Below, one piece after another: positions 51,791 to 61,300 of a DNA stretch of 64,000 nt. Below the pieces are notes generated by a model. That model was not told where the DNA came from. It searched no databases and saw only the letters and a list, made by a program, of their open reading frames with translations. The stretch lies in assembly GCF_023217965.1 (NCBI RefSeq), contig NZ_JALPSC010000001.1:1612001-1676000 (forward strand), given 5' to 3'. This DNA comes from Prevotella sp. E13-27. GTDB taxonomy: Bacteria; Bacteroidota; Bacteroidia; Bacteroidales; Bacteroidaceae. The position numbers and the translations under genes were made by a program. Within the stretch, counting starts at the first letter, position 1, and every line of letters starts with the position of its first letter.

Positions 51791-54364
51791 ATGAGACAAT
51801 TTTTACTTTTCGCAATGGGTGCCATGATGGCTATGTCATCGTTCGCACAGGTTGAGGACAAGACGCACCTCATCAAGAATGCCGGTTCCGGTGGCCAGCC
51901 TATCGTAGCCCTCGACGGCATCAAGCTCTACAAGATTGACGAGGCCAATCCAACAGAAATCCTTCAAGCCATGATTAATGATTGCAACGACCTGGCAGGA
52001 CAGGCCACCGCATTAGGATACGATGGTTTGGCTGGTCAGATTGGTGACTACAGCTTCGAATTGGAAGGCATTGACACAGAGGATCTCGATGCTTTCTCCG
52101 TAGCCGTCGACGCAGCCAATGCCGTCATTGAAAAGTTCAGGGCTGCCATTGCCGAGTCAGCGAACGTGGATGCCATGATGGCTAAGATGGACAAGATCAT
52201 GCAGACCACCGACTATTCTGGCAAGGCCGACTTCCAGACCGTATTTGTGAAGCTTCTCTACTACAAGGAAGGCCCGTACACCGGTGAAGGCGAAGACTTT
52301 GCTGCATGGATCCTGGGCGCTGTTGAGGAAGGCAATGCTGCCATCCGCGCCTACTACTTCACTCAGGTGGCTACTGTTGACAATCCTGCCGACTACACCT
52401 TATTAGTGAAGAGCCCCTGGTTCATCAAGGAGACCGCACAACCCGAGAACGTGGACGGTGAGTACATCTTCCCGAACGCAGAGACCTATGAAGAAGGCAA
52501 AACAAACAACGACCTGACCAGCGAGGGCTGGAAGGTGACGGGCACCTACACCGGCGGCGACCAGCGACTGAACTGGCAGCGCAACCGCAGCTGCTGGAAC
52601 GCATGGGGCAGCAACATCAGCGGAACAATTGCCGTAGGCCAGACCATCGAAGGACTGCCCAACGGATACTACACCGTGAGTGCCGACCTGATCACGCAGA
52701 CAGAATGCCTGACCGATCAGCACGTCTATGCCGAGAGCACAATCGAGAAGAATATCTCGTCAAGCCTGACCAAGGAAGGATGGGACGGATATGAGTGGGA
52801 GACCCTGAGCATGACTGCCGACCAGAAGGTGCTCGTGGTGGACGGAGTCCTCACCATCGGTGCCGAGGGTACAGGTACTGGTTCGGGCTCAGCTGGCTGG
52901 TTCCTCGCCACTAACTTCAAACTGAACTATCTGGGCGAGGCTGGCCCCGATGCCTTGAAGGCTGCCTACGACGCAAAGGTGGCTACCGCCAACGAGCTGG
53001 CTGGCAAGATGCACTTTGCCGCCGACAAGAAGGCGCTGAACGACACTATCGCCAAGTATAGTGCTACGACCGACTACATTCCTGCAATGGTTGCCCTCAA
53101 AGCTGCCATCCAGACGGCTCAGGAGAGTGAGGCCAAGTACAAGGAGTACATGCAGGAAGGCAAGACTTTGCCCACCATCGCAGAGACACTGGCCAAGAAC
53201 GGCGGTGATGGCTACGGGGCTGCCGAGGAAATTGCAGAGTTCGCCTACGACTTCTCAATCAACTGGATTGGAAGCGACGCTGCCACCTACACCAAGATCG
53301 ACAGCATCGTGAAGCACACCTTCAACTATTTGTACACCTACATACCGGCCTACAACACTGCCAACACTGTGGCCAGCGAAGCTCTTCCCACCGGAAAGGC
53401 TGCCTTGCAGGCATTGATGGACGAGCAGAAAGATGTGCTCGTGACCGAGATGCAGACCGAGGCTGTCGTCAAGGAATACGTGGCTGCCCTGGACTCACTC
53501 ATGCTGAAAGTGAAAAAGCAGAACATCATTGACGACGAGAACGCCACCGACTTCACTACCTTCATACTGAACCCCAACCTCGAAGAGGAGAGCGGATGGC
53601 ACTTCGTTCTCGGCAACGGCGACAGGAACACAACCAGCGGAGAGTGGTTCGACGACAGCAACACACGTTACATCGACTCTTACAACTCTGAGGACCTGAA
53701 GGATCCTGAGACACAAGAGGTGATTGACCACATCGGTCTGGTGGGCTTCATGGGATGGCAGGAAGTGACCGACCTGCCCAACGGAACCTACGAGGTGGGC
53801 GTCTATACCCGCACTCCGGCTGAAGGGGCCTATATCTTCACATCTGTGGCCGAGGCCGACACGGCATTCGTAGAGATTCCTCTCGACTACTACATGGACG
53901 GCGAGACGCAGGTCATTGCTTCCAACAAATACGGTGCGCTGTGGGAAAACGCTAAAACCGTCATTGAAGGCGGATTGGAAGAGACCGATCCTCAGTACGC
54001 TTTCTATACAGCTGTCTACAACGCCAACAATGGTGAAGGACGCGGCTGGAAACATCAGATCATGACAGCTGTAGTGACCAACCACGTGCTGACCATCGGA
54101 ACAAAGACCGGCGTTGCCGAACTGAACGAGAAGGCATTTACGGGCAACTGGTACTCTGTTGGCGGCTGGACCCTGAAGCTCGTCGCCAAGGGCGACAACT
54201 CCGACTGGGGAGGTCCTATCACTACCGGCATCGACAGCGTCAGGAACGCCAAGGCTGAGATGGAGGGCATCTTCACCCTCACAGGCGCAAAGGTCAGCAA
54301 GATGCAGCGCGGACTGAACATCATCGTTCGCAACGGAAAGGCCACCAAGGTCATCGTGAAGTAA
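51791..54364 (+). CDS. Large secreted protein with beta-sandwich and helical repeat regions
   Basis: 857 residues with signal peptide (MRQFLLFAMGAMMAMSSFAQ). Regions of Ala/Glu/Lys-rich helix (about 60-180, 390-500, 540-590) alternate with two similar beta-rich domains: one with QTIEGLPNGYYTVSADL and SAGWFLATNFKLNYLG (about 230-385), the other with GWQEVTDLPNGTYEVGVYTR and WYSVGGWTLKLVAKG (about 595-800). These look like carbohydrate-binding (galactose-binding-like) modules. The C-terminus (GIFTLTGAKVSKMQRGLNII...KVIVK) is the short domain common on Prevotella secreted proteins. No catalytic motif is visible. Possibly a surface glycan-binding protein. Confidence 0.72.
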   Translation: MRQFLLFAMGAMMAMSSFAQVEDKTHLIKNAGSGGQPIVALDGIKLYKIDEANPTEILQAMINDCNDLAGQATALGYDGLAGQIGDYSFELEGIDTEDLDAFSVAVDAANAVIEKFRAAIAESANVDAMMAKMDKIMQTTDYSGKADFQTVFVKLLYYKEGPYTGEGEDFAAWILGAVEEGNAAIRAYYFTQVATVDNPADYTLLVKSPWFIKETAQPENVDGEYIFPNAETYEEGKTNNDLTSEGWKVTGTYTGGDQRLNWQRNRSCWNAWGSNISGTIAVGQTIEGLPNGYYTVSADLITQTECLTDQHVYAESTIEKNISSSLTKEGWDGYEWETLSMTADQKVLVVDGVLTIGAEGTGTGSGSAGWFLATNFKLNYLGEAGPDALKAAYDAKVATANELAGKMHFAADKKALNDTIAKYSATTDYIPAMVALKAAIQTAQESEAKYKEYMQEGKTLPTIAETLAKNGGDGYGAAEEIAEFAYDFSINWIGSDAATYTKIDSIVKHTFNYLYTYIPAYNTANTVASEALPTGKAALQALMDEQKDVLVTEMQTEAVVKEYVAALDSLMLKVKKQNIIDDENATDFTTFILNPNLEEESGWHFVLGNGDRNTTSGEWFDDSNTRYIDSYNSEDLKDPETQEVIDHIGLVGFMGWQEVTDLPNGTYEVGVYTRTPAEGAYIFTSVAEADTAFVEIPLDYYMDGETQVIASNKYGALWENAKTVIEGGLEETDPQYAFYTAVYNANNGEGRGWKHQIMTAVVTNHVLTIGTKTGVAELNEKAFTGNWYSVGGWTLKLVAKGDNSDWGGPITTGIDSVRNAKAEMEGIFTLTGAKVSKMQRGLNIIVRNGKATKVIVK

Positions 54365-54387
54365 AAAACAAGTATTCACTACCGATC

Positions 54388-54429
54388 AAGTCCTGCATTC
54401 CCCCAAGAGGGGAGCGCAGGACTTTTTTG
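54388..54429 (+). terminator. Rho-independent terminator of the secreted protein gene
   Basis: AAGTCCTGC (54388-54396) pairs with GCAGGACTT (54416-54424), with a CCCC/GGGG inner stem, followed by a T-run. Confidence 0.88.
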
Positions 54430-54516
54430 CAGCCCCAAAGCCTGGCCCCTTTTTTTAAAATTTGCAGCCCTGAAGCCTGGCCTTTTTTTAAAAATTTCAG
54501 CCCCAAAGCCTGGATC
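54428..54516 (+). repeat. Direct repeats of an AGCCCCAAAGCCTGG unit
   Basis: Three units of GCAGCCC(C/T)(A/G)AAGCCTGG, each followed by a T-run and AAAATTT, occur about 36-38 bp apart. The stretch is non-coding; the frame through it looks random. Confidence 0.7.
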
Positions 54517-54537
54517 TTTGTTCAAGAATCATCAATG

Positions 54538-54622
54538 ACATCTGCTCCGTCTGCTCCCTTATCTGCTCCCCGTAAACGCCTGTTAGTCAGCAAGGGAGCA
54601 GATGGAGCAGATGTTTTTTTTC
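54538..54622. repeat. Long hairpin with a TCTGCTCC-repeat stem and T-tail
   Basis: 54538-54560 and 54592-54614 are reverse complements at 22 of 23 positions, followed by T8. The stem itself is a short tandem of TCTGCTCC. It resembles a strong terminator but lies 120 bp after another terminator. Confidence 0.8.
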
Positions 54623-54673
54623 TTACTGTATTGCGAGTAAATTCCTGTCTTGTCTTACTGTATTGCGAGTAAA
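54621..54673 (+). repeat. 21-bp direct repeat pair
   Basis: TCTTACTGTATTGCGAGTAAA is present exactly at 54621-54641 and 54653-54673. A partial third match (TGCGAGTAAA) follows near 54716. Confidence 0.85.
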
Positions 54674-54751
54674 CATATATTTAGTGTAGTCCCGTTACCC
54701 TTGTCATGCGTGGTCTGCGAGTAAAAAAAGATTTCTGATAAAACAAAGAAA

Positions 54752-54788
54752 AAGCCCGAAAACTTTTGTTGGATGAGTTTTCGGGCTT
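54752..54788 (-). terminator. Terminator of the sugar nucleotidyltransferase gene
   Basis: AAGCCCGAAAAC (54752-54763) pairs with GTTTTCGGGCTT (54777-54788), located just after the - strand stop at 54811. Confidence 0.85.
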
Positions 54789-54810
54789 GGTTATTAAAAG
54801 AATAGTCGGC

Positions 54811-55752
54811 TTAGAACAGCTTGTTGGGATAGACACCCTCGTCGACGAGCTTCTGGATGCGCTCTACGGTGGCCTGGCGGTCGGCAGCATAGGTTACGCC
54901 GAACCACTTTGAGGTGGTGTCGAGGACTTCGCAGGTTGCGGTGCCTTCGGTGATGAGCTTGTTGACCATCAGGGGAATGAAGAACTCAGCCTTCAGGTTC
55001 TCCATGTTCTTCGGGTCGCTGAGGAACTCGCGGAAGTAAGCCTCAGAGTGCTCGAAGTAGTCGGGTGTGAAGCCCCACATGTTCATTGACACGGGAACGT
55101 TCTCGCCCAGAGCCTGCCATTTGCCGTTCTCGTCCTTGTAGCGGATGGGCTGGTCTGCCTCACCTGCCTTTGAGCCGTCCTCAGCGCAGCGAACGATCTC
55201 TGTGCGTTCTACTACGTCGGTGAGATGACGCTTCTCATTGTAAGCGCATACGCCACGAGCCACTGTACCGTTCTCTGACAGGGTGTTGCTTACGCGGAAG
55301 CCCACCATGGCATACTGGTTCTTTGCACCTTCGGGCAGGTTGCTCAGATACTTGCCGATCTGCATGAAAGCGTCGCGACCATAGAAGTCGTCGCAGTTGA
55401 TGACGCAGAATGGCTCCTTGATGACATCCTTACCCATGAGTACTGCGTGGTTTGTACCCCAAGGCTTTACGCGACCTTCGGGAACCTTGAAGCCCTCTGG
55501 CAGTGCGTCGAGTGCCTGGAAGCAGAGCTCGCAAGGAACCTGTCCCTGATATTTTGAGAGAATCTGTGTGCGGAACTGCTCTTCGAAATCCTTACGGATT
55601 ACCCATACGATCTTTCCGAATCCAGCCTGAATTGCGTCATAGATGCTGTAGTCCATGATTGTTTCGCCGTTTGGTCCCAGACCATCGAGCTGTTTCAGAC
55701 CACCATAGCGGCTGCCCATGCCGGCAGCGAGTAAGAATAGCGTTGGTTTCAT
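54811..55752 (-). CDS. Sugar-phosphate nucleotidyltransferase-like protein
   Basis: 313 residues. LLAAGMGSRYGGLKQLDGLGPNGETIMDYSIYDA is the nucleotide-binding start of NTP-transferase proteins, and FCVINCDDFYGRDAF supplies the metal-binding Asp. VPVSMNMWGFTPDYFEH and EFFIPLMVNKLI follow. It would activate a sugar-1-phosphate; the specific sugar is unknown. In Bacteroidales such proteins often occur with a sugar kinase, but none is adjacent here. A remnant of its 3' end is at 51278-51343. Confidence 0.85.
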   Translation of the reverse strand: MKPTLFLLAAGMGSRYGGLKQLDGLGPNGETIMDYSIYDAIQAGFGKIVWVIRKDFEEQFRTQILSKYQGQVPCELCFQALDALPEGFKVPEGRVKPWGTNHAVLMGKDVIKEPFCVINCDDFYGRDAFMQIGKYLSNLPEGAKNQYAMVGFRVSNTLSENGTVARGVCAYNEKRHLTDVVERTEIVRCAEDGSKAGEADQPIRYKDENGKWQALGENVPVSMNMWGFTPDYFEHSEAYFREFLSDPKNMENLKAEFFIPLMVNKLITEGTATCEVLDTTSKWFGVTYAADRQATVERIQKLVDEGVYPNKLF

Positions 55753-55790
55753 TGTTGCATATAATTTAAGGGTTAATATACTAATGTCTG

Positions 55791-55798
55791 CAAAAGTA
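55791..55798 (-). promoter_or_regulatory. -7 element of the nucleotidyltransferase gene
   Basis: TACTTTTG on the - strand, about 40 bp upstream of the start. The -33 position falls inside a heptamer array (55808-55835) and has no perfect TTTG. Confidence 0.55.
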
Positions 55799-55807
55799 GT
55801 AAAAAAA

Positions 55808-55835
55808 GTGAATAGTGAAAAGTGAAGAGTAAAGA
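55808..55835. repeat. Heptamer array, four GTGAANA-type units
   Basis: Units GTGAATA, GTGAAAA, GTGAAGA and GTAAAGA. It lies immediately upstream of the nucleotidyltransferase -7 element, in the region where its -33 element should be. Confidence 0.8.
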
Positions 55836-55874
55836 ATTTGCTTCCGCTCTACAAAAATTAACAGAATAACTCAT

Positions 55875-55916
55875 CTCTTACCTCTCACCTCTCACTTCTC
55901 ACCTCTCACCTCTCAA
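55875..55916. repeat. Heptamer array, six CTCTCAC-type units
   Basis: Units CTCTTAC, CTCTCAC, CTCTCAC, TTCTCAC, CTCTCAC and CTCTCAA. It ends one base before the stop codon of the TamL-like gene on the - strand. It is about 40 bp from the other heptamer array in the same 165-bp gap. Confidence 0.85.
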
Positions 55917-55917
55917 T

Positions 55918-58308
55918 TTAGAACGGATATCCTATTGCGAGGTGTAGCGTGTGCATGTCCTTGAATCGTTCTATGTTGAAATAGCCCGACTTACTCGTCT
56001 TGTAAGGCACGTGCAGTCCGAAGCCCCAGTCCACACGCAGGATGAGGAACTCCAAATCGTAGCGAAGACCCAAACCTGTGCCTGTGGCAAGCTGTTTTAC
56101 GTGTTCTGATAGCTTGAAGCTTGTCTCTCCGTAGTTTTCGTCTCTGTTCTTTGCCCACACGTTACCTGCATCAAGGAAGATGGCACCGTGGAGCTCTCCG
56201 AAGAGGCGGCGACGGTATTCGAGGTTAAGTACCAGCTTCGAGTTACCGTGCTGATAGAGGAACGCGTTCTGGCGGTCCATGTCGCCATGGAACTGACCCG
56301 GACCTATGGTACGTGCTGAGAATGCGCGTACACTGTTGGCACCGCCCACGTAGAAGCCCTCTGTAAATGGGTAGTCGGTGGCGTTGCCGTAGGAATGAAT
56401 GTAGCCGATGTTGATATGTCCCACAAGCTTTGATTTTGAGTCGAGAGGCCATGTCTTCGTATAGTCGGTCTCTATCTTCAGAAACTGTGAGTAGGGCGTG
56501 TTGAACATCCGTTTGTTCTTCTGGTTCCAGCTGTCGCCGCGCGCCATGAACAGAAGTGACACGAAGTTACCCGACTCTTCTAACGTTGTCTCCCATGTAT
56601 ATGGGTGAGTACTATTCTTACGGCTCGAATAGGTGTAGGTGTAGCGCATCTTCGGAATGAAGTAGTCGCTCATGGTCACCTGCAGATAGGGGTGTTGCTT
56701 AAGTATGTTTATGAACTTCTCCGTCTGCCTGTTCTTGTACTGGTATTTCGCTGTAAGAGGCGAGAACTGATGCTTCTCCTGTTCTGATGTCTGCCACTTG
56801 TAGCTCCATTCGCCTGAAACAATGTGCATCTTGTAATAGCCCGGGCGCTGGATGATGTCGGCAGACAGCTTTGCCACGGTCCATGGGGTAGAGTAGAAGC
56901 GGCGTGGCAGTTTTATACGTCCGTCCTTCTTCTGCTTCAGGGCATTGTTGATGATGAACGATGGCGCGATGATACGTGGAAACTCCACTGAGGCATCGGC
57001 ACCGTAGGAGTAGTAATTTTTGTCGCTGCCTCCGCCTCCGGTCTGCCATTCATACGAGCCGTGCAGGTTAAGGTCGATCTTCTCGCCGCCTCGGAAGGCG
57101 TTACGACGTGTGAAGCCCACCTTGAGTTCTGGGCCCACTCGTCCGATGGTGCGGTTCTTCATGTTCCCTTCTATATAGAAGTCCCATGGCTTGTCAAACG
57201 TACAAGTGAGGTCGAGGTCGAGCGTGTCGGTACCAGCGCGTGGCGTGAACTGGAAGTCAGTAGAGCTGAACAGTCCGGCACCGTTGATGTTCTGTATCGA
57301 CTCTAAGTAGCTGTCGTAGCTGAACGCCTGTCGAGGGCGCAACTTTATATCGCGAAGGATGACTCGCGGACGTATAGGAGAGCGCTTGCCCGTATAGAAT
57401 ATCTTCAGGAATCGCTGGCCGATGCTGTCGGTAGGCTCTTCGCGCGATGAACGACGCATCTTCATCCTTATCTGTCCGATGTACCACTTCTTCAGCACAT
57501 CCTCTGGCAGCGAGTCAGCCAGTTGCAGGCGCAGCTTAGCACGATTAGGCACGTCGAACGTGTCAGCAAGATATGACGCATAGCCCGACGAGTAATAGTA
57601 GTAGCCGTTGTTGCGGAAGAGCATCGACAGGCGTGAGCGCTCAGCATCGAGCGATGACACGGCAAAGGGGTCGCCCTTTTTTATCTCGGCATCTCTCATC
57701 GTTGAGTCAATGAGTTCCTGCATCTCCTCTGGGAAGTTCACGTAAGCCATGCTGTCAATGAGGAACAGCGAGTCGGGATGTACGGTATAGGCTATCTTAA
57801 CCTTCTTAGGGTTGCGTTGTGTTATCTCTTCGAATGTCACGTTGCCGTGCACATATCCATTATTGCGCAGCACCGACTTTGCCACTGAGGCACGCAGACG
57901 AGGGTTCACCTTGCTCATAAGAACAGGCGCCTTGCCAAACGAGCTGTTAAGCCATTTCTTGAACTTTCCGCTTGAGCCGTCGGCCCAGTTCCATATCCAT
58001 AGTCCATAGGGGAACGGCGTGCGATAGTATGGCGAGCCGAAGAGTGCTCCGTTGGGCGCTGTTGCCAGTGCCGCCTCTATCTCAGTCTGTGTGGCAATGA
58101 AGTGGTCTTTGTATGTGTTCTTGTCATAGCCTTTATATTGTATCTCTTTCAGTCCTATGAAGAGCTGGTCATCGTCAGGAATCTTGCTTGTCGTGGAGCA
58201 CGACGAGACAATTACTCCTGTCATGGCGATTAGTAAGATCACTTGGAGCGTTCTTACTAATCGCTTCCAGCGTTTAGTCTGATTGCTATATGTGAAGAAT
58301 TTCGTCAT
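55918..58308 (-). CDS. TamL-like BamA-family outer-membrane lipoprotein
   Basis: 796 residues. The lipoprotein signal ends in VIVSSCSTTSK. POTRA-like segments follow (SVLRNNGYVHGNVTFEEI; RSRLSMLFRNNGYYYYSSGY), then a C-terminal 16-strand-type barrel region with GGANSVRAFSARTIGPGQF (the conserved L6 (V/I)RG/F loop as VRAF) and LGLRYDLEFLILRVDWGFGLHVPY. Bacteroidetes TamL is the lipidated counterpart of TamA and works with TamB. The tamB gene lies directly upstream with a 4-nt overlap. The mature protein sits in the outer membrane. Confidence 0.9.
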   Translation of the reverse strand: MTKFFTYSNQTKRWKRLVRTLQVILLIAMTGVIVSSCSTTSKIPDDDQLFIGLKEIQYKGYDKNTYKDHFIATQTEIEAALATAPNGALFGSPYYRTPFPYGLWIWNWADGSSGKFKKWLNSSFGKAPVLMSKVNPRLRASVAKSVLRNNGYVHGNVTFEEITQRNPKKVKIAYTVHPDSLFLIDSMAYVNFPEEMQELIDSTMRDAEIKKGDPFAVSSLDAERSRLSMLFRNNGYYYYSSGYASYLADTFDVPNRAKLRLQLADSLPEDVLKKWYIGQIRMKMRRSSREEPTDSIGQRFLKIFYTGKRSPIRPRVILRDIKLRPRQAFSYDSYLESIQNINGAGLFSSTDFQFTPRAGTDTLDLDLTCTFDKPWDFYIEGNMKNRTIGRVGPELKVGFTRRNAFRGGEKIDLNLHGSYEWQTGGGGSDKNYYSYGADASVEFPRIIAPSFIINNALKQKKDGRIKLPRRFYSTPWTVAKLSADIIQRPGYYKMHIVSGEWSYKWQTSEQEKHQFSPLTAKYQYKNRQTEKFINILKQHPYLQVTMSDYFIPKMRYTYTYSSRKNSTHPYTWETTLEESGNFVSLLFMARGDSWNQKNKRMFNTPYSQFLKIETDYTKTWPLDSKSKLVGHINIGYIHSYGNATDYPFTEGFYVGGANSVRAFSARTIGPGQFHGDMDRQNAFLYQHGNSKLVLNLEYRRRLFGELHGAIFLDAGNVWAKNRDENYGETSFKLSEHVKQLATGTGLGLRYDLEFLILRVDWGFGLHVPYKTSKSGYFNIERFKDMHTLHLAIGYPF

Positions 58309-61300
58309 TTCTTATTGTTCGTTCTGATAGAGTCGGTCTTGTTTGTTCTGATAGAATCAACCTTGTTTGTTGATCTCACAGCAGGTATGGCTGTCGAGTT
58401 GTCGTTACCCCAGATGTGGAATATCTCCTTGAACTCGTTGAGCTTGCGTTTCCATATGTAGCCACCGCCATACTCGCCTGTGTAGCCCTCCAGCCAGTCA
58501 TACACGTTCTGGTTGTAGAACAGCTTTACGTACTGGTTCGACGTGGGCGTTATGCGGTATTCCATCGCCACGTTGTCGAAGAACGATTGTCCTTGTCCTT
58601 CCACCTCGTTGCCTGACGATACCTTGCCGCCTATCTGTACCTTCATTCGGTTGTTCCAGAAACGCTTGGCGAACTTGAACGAATAGTCGGTATGTGTCTG
58701 TCCTGTGGCATCGGTAGAGTTGTCGAGACCTACGCTGAGGTCCATTGTCTTCAGCGCATTGCCAGTGATGTTGTTTATCTCGCTCTGCAGGAACGAGCTT
58801 AGAGCTGTGTTCATGGAGAAGGCATTGGTGTTACCATCGGCGAGATACATGCCTGTTGTCAGCATAGTTACAGCCAGCTTGCCTCGTTGCTCCTTGGCCA
58901 TGGCGTTAAGCTCTGATGATACGCTCATGTCTTCTGGAGCGTCGATGATGAACTCCAGTCCCATGTCGTTCAGCGTCTTCGTTATAACCACGCCGCAGTC
59001 GAACGTTACGTTGCGGCTCTGCTCGCCCTCGCGTCCTACGGGGGCCTTTGTGCGTTCCGTTGCCGTGAGGTTCAGTCGTGGGTTCATCATGTCGCCAGTG
59101 AACTCCACATAGCTTCCGTCCTGAATGGTGAAGGTCTTCAGTGGTATCACTGGCAGCGAGTATTTCATTGATCCGCTGCTTATGGTATAGCGTCCTGTCA
59201 TGTTGATACCATCGTTGGTATATTTCATGTTCAGGTCGCCGCCGCCGAGCAGGTCCACATAGTTAGTCTTGTCAACGTTCAGTCCGCAGAGCACGTGCAC
59301 ACCAGGGTCTATACTGATGCTCATATCAACCTTAAGACCGTCAGGGGTGGGCTTCTGTACCACTGTTGCCGTAGAGTCGCTGAAGTCGGTGAACTTTACC
59401 AGTTCGTCAAGAAGGTTGTCTGTTGACAGAGGAGAGTCGAGCAGCAGATAGGTAACATCGGTTGTTCCGAGCACGTCGAGTTTGCCACGCATGCGAAGCT
59501 GCTCCAGTCGGCCACTCATCATAGCATAGAAGTTCACGAACGCCTTTCCGTAGGCTATTGACTCCTTCGTCTGTTTCGAGTTTATCAGCTGGAAGTTCGT
59601 TGCCCTCATGCGCATATCTACTGTTATGCGGTTTGTGTCGTGGAAGTCAATCTCGCCCATGATGTTCAGAGGGTTGTTGTTATGGGCATACATGGTGAAG
59701 TTCTCGAGCAGCAGTTTCGAGTTTATCACTCGTACAGGGTCATCGTCGAAGCGCAGGCGTACACCATAGGGCTTACTTACCAGATAAGCCTGGTCGAGAT
59801 ACACCTCACCATCGACCTGTGGCTTGTCAAGCGCTCCCTTTATCGAGACATTGCCCTCAGCATAGCCTTCCAGACCCATCAGCTGGTCGGGTACAAAGCC
59901 GTTGACGATGTCCATTGGTGTGCGAATGAATGCCAGATTTGCGTCAATATATCCTGGTCCTTCGTTTTTGTAGCTTCCTTTCAGCTCAATAATCTCGTTA
60001 TCATCGAGCATCATGGTGCCTTGAACGGCATGGGTGCCGTCCTCGCGCTGCATATAGACGAACTCTGTGCTGAGGTTGCCTATTGGACAGTCCTCATAGA
60101 CCATCTTTGCCACCTGCATGTCGCTTGCCACAGATATTTTCTCGTTCTTGTCCATCATCAGGTGGTAGTCGCCATCGAGGATGCCTGAGATATGAGGCAC
60201 GTAAGGTATTGAAGATGTAAGCTTGTCGAGGTCCATCTTATAGAGAGTCACCGTGAGGTCTTGCAACAGCGTAGAGTCCTGATCTTCAGAGTAGATCTTC
60301 AGACCCGTACCATCGTCGGCTATGAGGTTCACCTTTGCCTGTAGCTTCAGGTCCTGACGCAGGAACAGGTAGTTGTCGTCGTTGAGGTTGAACTCACGAT
60401 AGCCCAGCGTAGGACGTTTTGGCAACAGGTTTACTCTCAGTCCGTCGTCTTCTATCGTAGCTTTTGCTCCCAGTCTGAGTCCCAGCATGTTTCGATCATC
60501 ATAGAAACGTAGTCCTAACGTGGAGCCTTTCTTGTCGATGAATCCGTCTATAAGCGCGTTGAACACGAACTGAGGGTTGCGTCTGTTGTTGGTTACCTGT
60601 GCCTGATATGTCAGTCCGTGGTCAGAGTCGCGCATGTTCAGACGTATGGTGTCTATGCGGGTAGAGTCGGCATTCAGCGAATAGATGTGCATGCCACCGT
60701 TAAGTCCCTTCTCTGCCGATGTGGTCATGTCTATGGCAAGCTCCTTGAAATAGGTGTCTGCCGATGAGCGCAGGAAGTTGGACAATGGGTTGTTGCGCCC
60801 ACTGTTCACGTAGAGTCGTGCCGTGGGGAGCATGGCCTTTAGTACATCCTGCTTCAGCGTGCGTTCCTTTAGCTGTGCCGTCATGCTGTCGGCAAGAGCC
60901 ATGAACTGATCCATGAGCACTTGATAGCCTCCGCTGGCATCGGCCTTTATCACAAGGTCGCCGCTCTGCATGCGGAATAGGGTTGTGTCGGGCTCTGTGC
61001 GTAGCATTATCCCTACGTCGTCAGGGCGATACAGCTCAAGTGAGTCGCGCAGGTAGATGTCGCCTATCAGTCCTGAAACCTTATATACGTCGTCAAGATT
61101 GCTGTTGAAGTCTATGTGTCCACACATACCCACCTGTAGTGGCCTTTCCATAATATTCATGGCATAGAGGTCCAGTCGTCTGAGGTCGGTGCTAAGCGTT
61201 GCCTGCACGTTCTTAGTGTCCATAAGTGCATCGACAGCTATGTCACCACGAAGCAGTTCGTTGTCGCCATGTACTGATGCCAGCGCATGTCCGTCGCGTA

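Noticed and set aside
53495..54379. 294-codon open frame on the - strand under the large secreted protein
   Set aside because: Composition (His/Val/Leu/Arg runs, no ordered domains) is typical of the complement of a GC-rich coding strand; the + strand has signal peptide, repeated domains and terminator.
54427..54672. 81-codon open frame on the + strand after the secreted protein
   Set aside because: It is entirely made of tandem repeats, a hairpin and T-runs; not a protein.
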